Made by a program: the position numbers and the translations under genes. The notes below the pieces were generated by a model. That model searched no databases. It had not been told where the DNA came from and saw only the letters and a program-made list of their open reading frames with translations. From Klenkia sesuvii (GTDB lineage: Bacteria; Actinomycetota; Actinomycetes; Mycobacteriales; Geodermatophilaceae): 64,000 nucleotides of DNA. Location: assembly GCF_037083825.1 (NCBI RefSeq), contig NZ_JBAPLU010000021.1, forward strand, positions 1 through 64,000. Reading direction: 5' to 3'. Positions 50,633 through 60,404 of the stretch are shown here, piece by piece (the first letter of the stretch is position 1; each line of letters starts with the position of its first letter).

Positions 50633-51190
50633 GTGAACCGCGTTGTGCGCGCCGCCGCCGTCGGTGTGCTGCTGCTGTCCCCGGTGGTCCTGTCGGCCTG
50701 CAGTGCGGGCCAGATCGCGCAGACCGCGACCCAGGACCGCGACATCCGCGGCGGTCAGGGCGACGTGGGCGACATCCACCTCCGGACGGCCACCACCGCC
50801 TACCCGCAGAGCGGGCGCTACGACGAGGGCGGCGACGCCCGCCTGCTCGTGGCGATCGCCAACTCCGGCGACGCCGACGACGAGCTGACCGACATCTCGG
50901 GCCCGGGCTTCGAGTCCTACAAGGTCGTCGACTCCTCCTCCGACGAGGAGTCGCCCACCGGCTTCACGATCCCGGCCGGGCAGAACGTCTACGTCGGCGA
51001 CGGCGGCCCCGCGGTGACCCTGACCGGGCTCACCGAGCCGCTGACCCCCGCCCAGGCGCTCGAGGTCACCTTCACCTTCCGCGACGCCGGCGAGGTCACC
51101 GTGCCGGTGCTCGTGGGCACCCCGAGCCTGGACCTGCCGCGCGGCGAGGGCTTCGACTTCCACGAGGAGGAGGGCGGGGGCGAGGAGTAG
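50633..51190 (+). CDS. Secreted lipoprotein, LpqE-like
   Basis: 185 residues. The signal peptide ends in a lipobox LSAC (Cys23), so the protein is lipid-anchored outside the membrane. The body is a beta-sandwich like the PCu(A)C/LpqE group (LLVAIANSGDADDELTDISGPGF ... PVLVGTPSLDLP), and the tail is Glu-rich. The metal-binding Met/His residues of true copper chaperones are not obvious. Placement upstream of radA and disA matches mycobacterial lpqE. AGGAGG precedes the GTG. Confidence 0.8.
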   Translation: MNRVVRAAAVGVLLLSPVVLSACSAGQIAQTATQDRDIRGGQGDVGDIHLRTATTAYPQSGRYDEGGDARLLVAIANSGDADDELTDISGPGFESYKVVDSSSDEESPTGFTIPAGQNVYVGDGGPAVTLTGLTEPLTPAQALEVTFTFRDAGEVTVPVLVGTPSLDLPRGEGFDFHEEEGGGEE

Positions 51191-51232
51191 TCGCTCCCCG
51201 GTTCTGTCGTACCCCGGCGGCACCATGGCAGC

Positions 51233-52600
51233 GTGCCGCCGACCGTCGTGAAGTCCCGCCCCGCCCACCGCTGCAGCGAGTGCGGGTTCGCCGCCACCCG
51301 CTGGATGGGGCGCTGCCCCGAGTGCCAGGCCTGGGGCACCCTCACCGAGGTCGGCGGGGGCGCCTCCGGCGGCCTGCGGGCCGTCTCCCCCGGCCCGGTC
51401 ACCGGCCGGGCCCGCCCGATCGCCGAGGTCGAGCTCTCGGGGTCCACCGCGGTGCCCACCGGCATCGGCGAGTTCGACCGCGTGCTCGGCGGGGGGCTCG
51501 TGCCCGGCGCGGTGCTGCTGGTGGCCGGCGAACCCGGCGTGGGCAAGTCCACGTTGCTGCTCGAGGTGGCCCACCGGGTGGCCGAGGCGCACGGGCCCAC
51601 CCTCGTGGTGTCGGGCGAGGAGTCGGCCGCCCAGGTACGGCTGCGGGCCGAGCGCATCGGCGCCCTGCACCCCCAGCTGTTCCTGGCCGCCGAGACCGAG
51701 CTGTCGGCCGTGCTGTCGCACGTCGAGGACGTCAACCCCTCGCTGCTGGTGCTCGACAGCGTGCAGACGGTCCGCTCCCCCGCCGTCGACGGCACCGACG
51801 GCGGGGCCACCCAGGTGCGCGCGGTGGCCAGCGCCCTGACCGGCATCGCGAAGTCGCGCGGCATGACCGTCATCCTGGTCGGCCACGTGACCAAGGACGG
51901 CGCCATCGCCGGCCCGCGTGCCCTGGAGCACCTGGTCGACGTGGTCATCGGCTTCGACGGCGAGCGGCACTCCACGCTGCGCATGGTGCGGGCCACGAAG
52001 AACCGGTTCGGGCCGGCCGACGAGATCGGCTGCTTCGAGATCGGCGACGGCGGCGTGGTGGGCGTGCCCGATCCCTCGCACCTGTTCGTGTCCAAGCGCT
52101 CGGTGCCGGTGGCCGGCAGCAGCGTCACGGTCACGATGGAGGGCAGCCGGCCGTTGCTGGCCGAGGTGCAGTCGTTGGTCGCGCAGTCCACCGGTGGCGG
52201 GTCCCCCCGGCGCGCGGTCAGCGGTCTGGACCCGCAGCGCCTGGCCATGATCAACGCGGTGGTCGAGCGGCGGGGCGGGGTGCCGCTGGCCGCCGCCGAC
52301 GTGTTCGCCGCCTCCGTCGGCGGGGTGCGCATCCTCGAGCCGGCGGCCGACATGGCGGTCGCGCTGGCCATCGCGTCGGCGGCCAAGGACAAGGCCCTGC
52401 CGGTGGGCATGGTGGCCTTCGGCGAGGTGAGCCTCTCGGGCGAGGTCCGCCGGGTCGGGGGCACGTCGCGGCGGCTGGCCGAGGCCGCCCGGCAGGGGTA
52501 CACCCTGGCCGTCGTGCCCCCCGACCCCGGGCCGGTGCCCCGCGGCATGCGGGTGGTCGAGATCCCCGACCTGGGCTCGCTGCTGAACCGGTTGTTCTGA
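51233..52600 (+). CDS. radA: DNA repair protein RadA
   Basis: 455 residues. Zinc finger C14-x2-C17 and C28-x2-C31 (CSECGF, CPECQ), RecA-like ATPase with Walker A GEPGVGKST, the RadA-specific KNRFGPADEIG motif and the C-terminal Lon-like domain. It drives branch migration of recombination intermediates. GTG start at 51233, 42 bases after the lipoprotein stop. Confidence 0.94.
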   Translation: MPPTVVKSRPAHRCSECGFAATRWMGRCPECQAWGTLTEVGGGASGGLRAVSPGPVTGRARPIAEVELSGSTAVPTGIGEFDRVLGGGLVPGAVLLVAGEPGVGKSTLLLEVAHRVAEAHGPTLVVSGEESAAQVRLRAERIGALHPQLFLAAETELSAVLSHVEDVNPSLLVLDSVQTVRSPAVDGTDGGATQVRAVASALTGIAKSRGMTVILVGHVTKDGAIAGPRALEHLVDVVIGFDGERHSTLRMVRATKNRFGPADEIGCFEIGDGGVVGVPDPSHLFVSKRSVPVAGSSVTVTMEGSRPLLAEVQSLVAQSTGGGSPRRAVSGLDPQRLAMINAVVERRGGVPLAAADVFAASVGGVRILEPAADMAVALAIASAAKDKALPVGMVAFGEVSLSGEVRRVGGTSRRLAEAARQGYTLAVVPPDPGPVPRGMRVVEIPDLGSLLNRLF

Positions 52601-52667
52601 CCGTCGCCCGAGGTCACCGGCAGGTCACGGGCCGCACGCGGGCCCGGCCACCCGCCGACCCGTCACC

Positions 52668-52673
52668 TAGACT
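52668..52673 (+). promoter_or_regulatory. Candidate -10 hexamer of disA
   Basis: TAGACT fits the actinobacterial -10 consensus and lies 33 bases upstream of the disA GTG. The -35 region is not clear. Confidence 0.4.
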
Positions 52674-52706
52674 CGGGCCGTCCGACCACCTGACCGAGGA
52701 GCGATC

Positions 52707-53789
52707 GTGCCACCCGTGGATCCCGACGTCGCTCTGCGCGAGCTGCTGGGGCGCATCGCCCCCGGCACCGCGCTCCGTGACGGGTTGGAGCGGATCCTGG
52801 CCGGGCGCACCGGTGCCCTCATCGTGCTGGGCTACGACCAGGTCGTGGAGTCCCAGTGCACCGGGGGGTTCGCCCTCGACGTGGCACTGTCGGCCACCCG
52901 GTTGCGCGAGCTGGCCAAGATGGACGGCGCCGTCATCGTCTCCGCCGACGGCAGCCGCATCGTGCGCGCCGGGGTCCACCTCATGCCCGACCCGACCATC
53001 CCCACCGAGGAGTCGGGCACCCGGCACCGCACCGCCGAGCGCGTGGCCCTGCAGACCGGGTTCCCGGTCATCTCGGTCAGCCAGTCGATGCACATCATCT
53101 CGGTGTACGTGGCCGGTCGCCGGTACACCCTCGAGCACCCCACGACGATCCTGGCGCGCGCCAACCAGGCGTTGGCCGCCCTCGAGCGGTACAAGCTGCG
53201 GCTCGACGAGGTGGCCAGCACCCTGTCGGCGCTGGAGATCGAGGACCTGGTCACCGTCCGCGACGCCATGAGCGTGAGCCAGCGACTGGAGATGGTGCGC
53301 CGCATCGCCGACGAGATCGAGGGCTTCGTCGTCGAGCTGGGCACCGACGGCCGGCTGCTGGCCCTGCAGCTCGACGAGATGCTCGCCGGTGTCGAGGAGG
53401 ACCGCGGCCTGCTGGTGCGCGACTACCTGCCCACCGAGGGCCAGCGCACGCCGGTGGGCGACCAGGTGCTCACCGACCTGCGCGCGCTCAGCGCCACCGA
53501 GCTGCTCGACCTCTCGGCCGTGGCGCGCTGCTACGGCCTGCCCACCTCACCCGACGCGCTCGACTCCCCGGTCAGCCCGCGCGGCTACCGGTTGCTGGCC
53601 CGGGTGCCCCGGTTGCCCGCCGGCATCATCGACCGCCTGGTCAGCCACTTCGGCGGCCTGCAGAAGCTGCTGGCGGCCACCATCGAGGACCTCCTGAGCG
53701 TCGACGGCGTCGGCGAGGCCCGGGCGCGGGGCATCCGCGAGGGCCTGTCCCGCCTGGCCGAGACCTCGATCCTCGACCGCTACTCCTGA
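52707..53789 (+). CDS. disA: Diadenylate cyclase DisA, DNA integrity scanning protein
   Basis: 360 residues. The DAC domain occupies about 1-145 with DGA (73-75) and RHRTA (106-110), which bind ATP and form c-di-AMP. The linker is helical, and the C-terminal helix-hairpin-helix domain (LVSHFGGLQKLLAATIEDLLSVDGVGEARARGI) binds branched DNA. GAGGAG precedes the GTG. The order radA-disA is conserved in actinobacteria. Confidence 0.95.
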   Translation: MPPVDPDVALRELLGRIAPGTALRDGLERILAGRTGALIVLGYDQVVESQCTGGFALDVALSATRLRELAKMDGAVIVSADGSRIVRAGVHLMPDPTIPTEESGTRHRTAERVALQTGFPVISVSQSMHIISVYVAGRRYTLEHPTTILARANQALAALERYKLRLDEVASTLSALEIEDLVTVRDAMSVSQRLEMVRRIADEIEGFVVELGTDGRLLALQLDEMLAGVEEDRGLLVRDYLPTEGQRTPVGDQVLTDLRALSATELLDLSAVARCYGLPTSPDALDSPVSPRGYRLLARVPRLPAGIIDRLVSHFGGLQKLLAATIEDLLSVDGVGEARARGIREGLSRLAETSILDRYS

Positions 53790-53798
53790 GGCGGGGCC

Positions 53799-54518
53799 TC
53801 AGGCCACGAGGGTGAACGGGGTGGGGTCGCCCACCTTGGTGTCCAGGCGCCCCTGCAGGCTGTAGGCGCCCGCCGGCGGTGCGCTGCGCGGTGCGGTGCA
53901 GGCCGGCTCGCTGGTCAGCCCACCCCACTGCAGCGGGAAGCCCACGGCCTCCCCGGCGGCCAGGACGCGGGCGTCGCTGCTCACCTCGGGGAAGCAGTCG
54001 TTGCTTCCCCACACGCGGGCGCCGGCCCCGTCGAGCAGGACGATCTCGCGCAGGCCGGCGTCCAGCGACCGGGTGCAGGGCACCCCCGACACGTTGGTGA
54101 CCACCAGGGTCATCGTCGGCTTGCTGCCGACCGTGGCCTGCGGGGCGCCCGGGAGCACGTCGACGGCGACCATGTCGTCGGTGCACGGCTGGCCGGGGTC
54201 GGGGGCCGCGGCGGTCACCGGCGCGGCCGCGGTCTCCTCTGCCGGCGGGGCCGCCGACGCGGTCGCCGAGCCCTCCTCGGGCGCGGCCGGGGTCTGCACC
54301 GAGGCCAGCGACGGCACCACCTGCTCCAGCGACGGCGCCTCCAGCGACGGCTGCGCCGGGCCGGAACTGGCCGCCACCTGCGGATCGGTCTCCGTGGTGG
54401 GCACCGTCGAGGCGACCAGCCAGCCGCCCCCGCCCAGCAGGGACGCCGCGATGCCCAGCACGAGGGCCCGTCGACGCCAGTAGACGCCGGCGGGGAGGTC
54501 ACCGACCGGGTGCAGCAC
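53799..54518 (-). CDS. Single-pass membrane protein with extracytoplasmic beta domain
   Basis: 239 residues: a short cytoplasmic start, a membrane helix (ALVLGIAASLLGGGGWLVAST) near 20-40, a long Ala/Pro/Glu linker, and a C-terminal domain with four cysteines (PCTDDMV, VPCTRSL, NDCFPEV, PACTAPR). The domain resembles the fold of secreted cohesin-like or DUF4232-like proteins. In mycobacteria the gene between disA and mutY (Rv3587c) has the same architecture. Function is unknown. Confidence 0.75.
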   Translation of the reverse strand: MLHPVGDLPAGVYWRRRALVLGIAASLLGGGGWLVASTVPTTETDPQVAASSGPAQPSLEAPSLEQVVPSLASVQTPAAPEEGSATASAAPPAEETAAAPVTAAAPDPGQPCTDDMVAVDVLPGAPQATVGSKPTMTLVVTNVSGVPCTRSLDAGLREIVLLDGAGARVWGSNDCFPEVSSDARVLAAGEAVGFPLQWGGLTSEPACTAPRSAPPAGAYSLQGRLDTKVGDPTPFTLVA

Positions 54519-54626
54519 GGCGCGAAGGCTAGCGCCGACCGGTCGGCCGACCCGTGCGGCTCGCCGAGCAGGCACGCACGGTTCCCCACCCACCCCGCGC
54601 ACCCCGACCTGGGAGACTGGCGACCC

Positions 54627-55499
54627 GTGACCCACGCCGCGCCCGGGGACCTGATCGTCGACTGGTACGCCGCAGCCGCCCGCGACCTGCCCTGGCGCGC
54701 GCCGGGGGTCGACGCCTGGGCCGTGCTGGTCAGCGAGGTCATGCTCCAGCAGACGCCGGTGGCCCGGGTGGAGCCGGTCTGGCGGCAGTGGCTGGCCCGG
54801 TGGCCGACCCCCGCCACCTTGGCGGCCGAGCCCACCGGTGAGGTCATCCGGGCGTGGGGGAAGCTGGGCTACCCCCGGCGGGCCCTGCGCCTGCAGGCCG
54901 CCGCGGCCGTGATCGCCGCCGAGCACGACGGCGTGGTGCCCGACGACGTCGACACCCTGGAGTCGTTGCCGGGCATCGGCAGCTACACCGCTCGAGCCGT
55001 CGCCTGCTTCGGGTACGGCCAACGCCAGCCGGTGGTCGACACCAACGTGCGGCGGGTGGTCGCCCGGCTGGTGCACGGTCGGGCGGAGGCGCTGCCGGCC
55101 CGGGCATCGGACCTCGGTGACGTCGCGGCGCTGGCGCCGGCCGACCACGACCGGGCGGTGCGCTTCTCGGTGGCGGTGATGGAGCTCGGTGCGCTGGTCT
55201 GCGTGGCCGGCACCCCCCGCTGCGGGGTCTGCCCGGTGCGCGGCGTCTGCGCGTGGCGACTGGCCGGGTCACCGGCCCACGACGGGCCGGCCCGGAAGGT
55301 GCAGAAGTTCGCCGGCACCGACCGGCAGGTGCGTGGTCGCTTGCTCGACGTGCTGCGCGCGGCCACCGGACCGGTGGAGCAACCCGAGCTCGACGCCGTG
55401 TGGGACGACCCGGTGCAGCGCGGCCGCTGCCTGGACTCGTTGCTGGTCGACGGCCTCGTGGTGCAGACCGACGACGCCCGCTTCGCCCTCCCCGGCTGA
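54627..55499 (+). CDS. mutY: A/G-specific adenine glycosylase MutY
   Basis: 290 residues. It removes adenine mispaired with 8-oxoguanine. The catalytic Glu is in SEVMLQQTP, the helix-hairpin-helix is LPGIGSYTARAV, the catalytic Asp is in VVDTNVRR, and the 4Fe-4S ligands follow C-x6-C-x2-C-x5-C (CVAGTPRCGVCPVRGVC). The C-terminal 8-oxoG recognition domain is short. GTG at 54627 has GGGAGA upstream. A terminator follows. Confidence 0.92.
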   Translation: MTHAAPGDLIVDWYAAAARDLPWRAPGVDAWAVLVSEVMLQQTPVARVEPVWRQWLARWPTPATLAAEPTGEVIRAWGKLGYPRRALRLQAAAAVIAAEHDGVVPDDVDTLESLPGIGSYTARAVACFGYGQRQPVVDTNVRRVVARLVHGRAEALPARASDLGDVAALAPADHDRAVRFSVAVMELGALVCVAGTPRCGVCPVRGVCAWRLAGSPAHDGPARKVQKFAGTDRQVRGRLLDVLRAATGPVEQPELDAVWDDPVQRGRCLDSLLVDGLVVQTDDARFALPG

Positions 55500-55516
55500 G
55501 CTGGGGCCCGGTACGG

Positions 55517-55553
55517 CGGAGGCCGCCACCCGCGGTGCGGGTGACGGCCTCCG
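55517..55553. terminator. Bidirectional hairpin between mutY and clpC
   Basis: A 17-bp stem with one mismatch and a GGT loop lies 17 bases after the mutY stop and 22 bases from the facing clpC stop. Confidence 0.8.
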
Positions 55554-55575
55554 TCGGTGCTGCGGTGCTACCGGG

Positions 55576-58125
<2,550 letters not shown>

Positions 58126-58304
58126 CTGCTGCTTCCCCTCTGACCGGCTCGGACGTGCGGTGCTGCTCCCTCGCGGGGTCGTGCTGACCGACGTCGTCGG
58201 TGACTCTCTCCGATGAACGGGGCACCGGTCGTTCCACTGTAGTCGCGGACGACGGACGCCGGAGCGCCGTCCACACCCTGGGGGTGGTGTCGTCCACCCT
58301 GCTC

Positions 58305-58330
58305 AACCCCCACCCGGGGGTCGGTGTTCC
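58305..58330 (-). promoter_or_regulatory. Candidate SigR/SigH-type ECF promoter of clpC
   Basis: On the minus strand GGAAC-N18-GTT matches the thiol-stress sigma consensus GGAAT-N18/19-GTT with one change. Transcription would start about 170 bases before the ATG. clp genes belong to SigR/SigH regulons in other actinobacteria. No ClgR site was identified with confidence. Confidence 0.45.
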
Positions 58331-58359
58331 GCACCCGTTACGCCCACAGCGGACGACGA

Positions 58360-58390
58360 CGGCCCGGCCCCCACGGGAGGGGCCGGGCCG
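58360..58390. terminator. Hairpin in the lsr2-clpC interval
   Basis: A perfect 12-bp stem (CGGCCCGGCCCC) with a 7-base loop. It lies upstream of the clpC promoter and downstream of the IS element, and could insulate clpC from lsr2 transcription. Confidence 0.7.
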
Positions 58391-58440
58391 CAGCGTGCTG
58401 GAACGGCCCCCTCGCAGGGCCCCGGACCGCGCGGAGCGTG

Positions 58441-58467
58441 GGCGGATTCCAGGGGTCATCGCAACAC
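58441..58467 (+). repeat. IS30 terminal inverted repeat, left
   Basis: 27 bp ending in GGTCATCGCAACAC; pairs with 59853-59879 with three mismatches (positions 6, 10 and 13 from the outside). Confidence 0.85.
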
Positions 58468-58473
58468 TGCCGT

Positions 58474-59832
58474 CTACGCGGGGGTGAGTAGATCACGCAG
58501 GCGCTCGGCTGGGGTGGCCCAGTTGAGTGTCTTGCGTGGTCGGCCGTTGAGCAGGTGGGCGACGTGCTCGAGGTCGGCCGGGCCGTGTGCCGAGAGGTCG
58601 GTGCCCTTGGGGAAGTACTGGCGGAGCAGTCCGTTGGTGTTCTCGTTCGAGCCGCGTTGCCAGGGGCTGGCTGGGTCGCAGAAGTAGACGGGCATGTCGG
58701 TGGCGGTGGTGAAGGAGCGGTGGGCGGCCATCTCGGCGCCCTGGTCCCAGGTCAGGGAGCCCCGCAGGTGTGCGGGCAGGGTGTTCATCGCGGTCACGAG
58801 CTGGTCGCGGACGGCCTCGGCGGTCCGCCCGGCGCCCAGGTGGAGCAGCATCACGTAGCGGGTGCTGCGTTCGACCAGGGTGCCGATCGCGGAGGCGTTG
58901 TCGGCGCCGATGATCAGGTCGCCTTCCCAGTGCCCGGGCACGGCGCGGTCGTCCACCTCGGCGGGCCGGTCGCTGATCATGACCATGGGGTCGGTGAACC
59001 TGGGTCGACGGGCGGCGGGGTCGCGGTGGGGCTTGCGGCGGGTGCGCCCGGTGCGCAACGCGGTGGCCACCTCACGCTTGAGCCCGCCGCGGGCCTGGCA
59101 GTAGAGCGCCTGGTAGATCGTCTCGGTGCTCACCCGCATGTCCTGGTCACCCGGGTGATCTTCGCGGATCCGGCGGCTGATCTGCTCCGGTGACCAGCCC
59201 AGCGCGAGCTTGTCGTGCACGTAGTCACGCAGCGGACCGGGCACGGCCAGCCCAGCGGTCTTGGGGCGGGCGCGACGGGCTGCGGTCGCACGCTGGGCGG
59301 CGTAGGGCAGGTAGGGCGCGTCGGGGTTGTCCGGGTCGCGGTTGCGTGCGATCTCTCGACTGATCGTCGAGGGTGGGCGGCCCAACTGGGCGGCGATCGC
59401 GCGGATCGTGTGACCGGCGCGGCGCAGGTCGGCGATGCGTTCGCGGTCGGTGACCGACAACCACCGCGGGTGCAGCGGCTTGTCCGGGAACGGCGTGAGC
59501 GCCTGGGGCAGGTAGGTCACCCGATGACCATCGGGATATGTCCGCGACGAGTTGATCTTCTGCACGCCGTTGTCCCAGTCGCTGGCCGTGCGGTAGTGCA
59601 CCCCGACCTCACCAGCGGCCTGGGCCCGACCGACCCCGGCAGCACGCAGCTGGTCGTAGCGGGCACGCCCGGGGTGACCGCGATACACCCGCCCCACGGT
59701 GACCAGACCGGCCTGCCGCGCCCACGACCGCGCGACCTGCTCGGCAACGCCGACCTCAGCCGCTGACGCCGTCACCGATCCCGTCCGGGCCATCGAGCCC
59801 AAGAACATCTCCCTGACCGACGAAGCGGTCAT
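58474..59832 (-). CDS. IS30 family transposase
   Basis: 452 residues. The N-terminal HTH regions (VAEQVARSWARQAGLV and DRERIADLRRAGHTIRAIAAQLGRPPSTISREIARN, residues 129-164) are the IS30 signature. The DDE triad reads Asp305 (GHWEGDLIIG), Asp363 (TWDQGAEMA) and Glu397 (GSNENTNGLLRQYFPKG, the family motif). The frame is intact, so the enzyme may be active. AGGAG precedes the ATG. Confidence 0.95.
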   Translation of the reverse strand: MTASSVREMFLGSMARTGSVTASAAEVGVAEQVARSWARQAGLVTVGRVYRGHPGRARYDQLRAAGVGRAQAAGEVGVHYRTASDWDNGVQKINSSRTYPDGHRVTYLPQALTPFPDKPLHPRWLSVTDRERIADLRRAGHTIRAIAAQLGRPPSTISREIARNRDPDNPDAPYLPYAAQRATAARRARPKTAGLAVPGPLRDYVHDKLALGWSPEQISRRIREDHPGDQDMRVSTETIYQALYCQARGGLKREVATALRTGRTRRKPHRDPAARRPRFTDPMVMISDRPAEVDDRAVPGHWEGDLIIGADNASAIGTLVERSTRYVMLLHLGAGRTAEAVRDQLVTAMNTLPAHLRGSLTWDQGAEMAAHRSFTTATDMPVYFCDPASPWQRGSNENTNGLLRQYFPKGTDLSAHGPADLEHVAHLLNGRPRKTLNWATPAERLRDLLTPA

Positions 59833-59866
59833 CGCAACTCCTCATGGTCGAGGTGTTGCGATGACC
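59828..59866 (-). promoter_or_regulatory. Hairpin covering the transposase start codon
   Basis: A 12-bp stem (59828-59839 with 59855-59866) contains the ATG and part of the AGGAG ribosome site. Transcripts entering from lsr2 would fold it and hide the start. A transcript starting inside the element would lack the upstream arm and stay open. Confidence 0.6.
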
Positions 59867-59879
59867 GCTAGAACCCGCC
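59853..59879 (-). repeat. IS30 terminal inverted repeat, right
   Basis: Reverse complement of the left end except at three outer positions. Its inner part also pairs with 59828-59839 to form a hairpin over the transposase start. Confidence 0.85.
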
Positions 59880-59907
59880 GTGGTCCGGGGGGCGAGGGGG
59901 TCCTTCT

Positions 59908-60264
59908 TCAGTGGGCGGCTTCGTAGGCCTCGACCACGCTGGCCGGGATGCGGCCGCGGTCGCTGACCTCGTGGCCGTTCTTGCGGGCCCAGTCGCGGAT
60001 GGCGCCGGCCTGCTCGCGGTCCATGCGTCCGGCACCGGAGCCGCCGGTGGCCTTGCTGCGGCCACCGCCGGAGGCGCGGCCCCGGCCGGCGACCTTGCGG
60101 GCGGCGCCGACGTACTTGGCGAACACCTCGCGCATCTCGCTGGCGTTCTTGTCCGAGAGGTCGATCTCGTAGGTGGTGCCGTCGAGGGCGAAGGTCACCG
60201 TCTCGTCGGCGGGGACGTCGTCGTCGAAGTCGTCGCTGAGGATGACCTGGACCTTGCGTGCCAT
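59908..60264 (-). CDS. lsr2: Nucleoid-associated protein Lsr2
   Basis: A 118-residue H-NS-like silencer of AT-rich DNA. The N-terminal dimerisation domain is MARKVQVILSDDFDDDVPADETVTFALDGTTYEIDLSDKNA, a Gly/Arg linker follows, and the DNA-binding domain ends IRDWARKNGHEVSDRGRIPASVVEAYEAA with the RGR minor-groove hook. ATG at 60264 has AGGAG upstream. It follows lysS as in mycobacteria, and its terminator is split by the IS30 element. Confidence 0.95.
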   Translation of the reverse strand: MARKVQVILSDDFDDDVPADETVTFALDGTTYEIDLSDKNASEMREVFAKYVGAARKVAGRGRASGGGRSKATGGSGAGRMDREQAGAIRDWARKNGHEVSDRGRIPASVVEAYEAAH

Positions 60265-60316
60265 TCGTTCCACTCCTGTAGCTGTCGGCCCCCGTGGCGG
60301 CCTGCTGCACTCCCGC

Positions 60317-60335
60317 GAATTGTCGCGGTCAATTC
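60317..60335. promoter_or_regulatory. AT-rich inverted repeat in the lsr2 leader
   Basis: GAATT-N9-AATTC lies about 55 bases upstream of the lsr2 ATG in a patch much richer in A+T than the rest of the window. Lsr2 autoregulation is a reasonable guess, not shown. Confidence 0.4.
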
Positions 60336-60356
60336 ATTCCACCACATCCGCAGCGG

Positions 60357-60402
60357 AATTGCGCATTCGGGGACGAATCCACCCCGACGGGGTGGCGCAA
60401 TT
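60357..60402 (-). terminator. Nested inverted repeats after lysS
   Basis: Outer arms AATTGCGC and GCGCAATT enclose two small hairpins (ATTCG/CGAAT and CCACCCC/GGGGTGG). The structure begins a few bases after the lysS stop and could act as a Y-shaped terminator or attenuator before lsr2. Confidence 0.45.
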
Positions 60403-60404
60403 GC

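Larger units (their letters stand above)
58441..59879 (-). mobile_element. IS30-family insertion sequence, complete
   Basis: 1,439 bp. The ends are 27-bp imperfect inverted repeats (58441-58467 and 59853-59879; 24 of 27 match) with the perfect inner core GGTCATCGCAACAC. This core resembles the GGTCAxCGCAACA end of IS30 relatives. A GTG target duplication flanks it (58438-58440 and 59880-59882). One intact transposase gene fills the element. Confidence 0.9.
58407..59900. other. Terminator hairpin of lsr2 split by the IS30 insertion
   Basis: The arm at 58407-58428 (CCCCCTCGC...CCCCGGACC) is complementary to 59882-59900 (GGTCCGGGG...GCGAGGGGG). Deleting the element and one GTG copy brings the arms together around an 11-base loop. 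The 59900 end is 8 bases from the lsr2 stop, where a terminator is expected. Confidence 0.7.

Noticed and set aside
58126..58300. ClgR operator upstream of clpC
   Set aside because: Several CGC/GCG spacings exist by chance at this GC content; none stood out as a palindrome.
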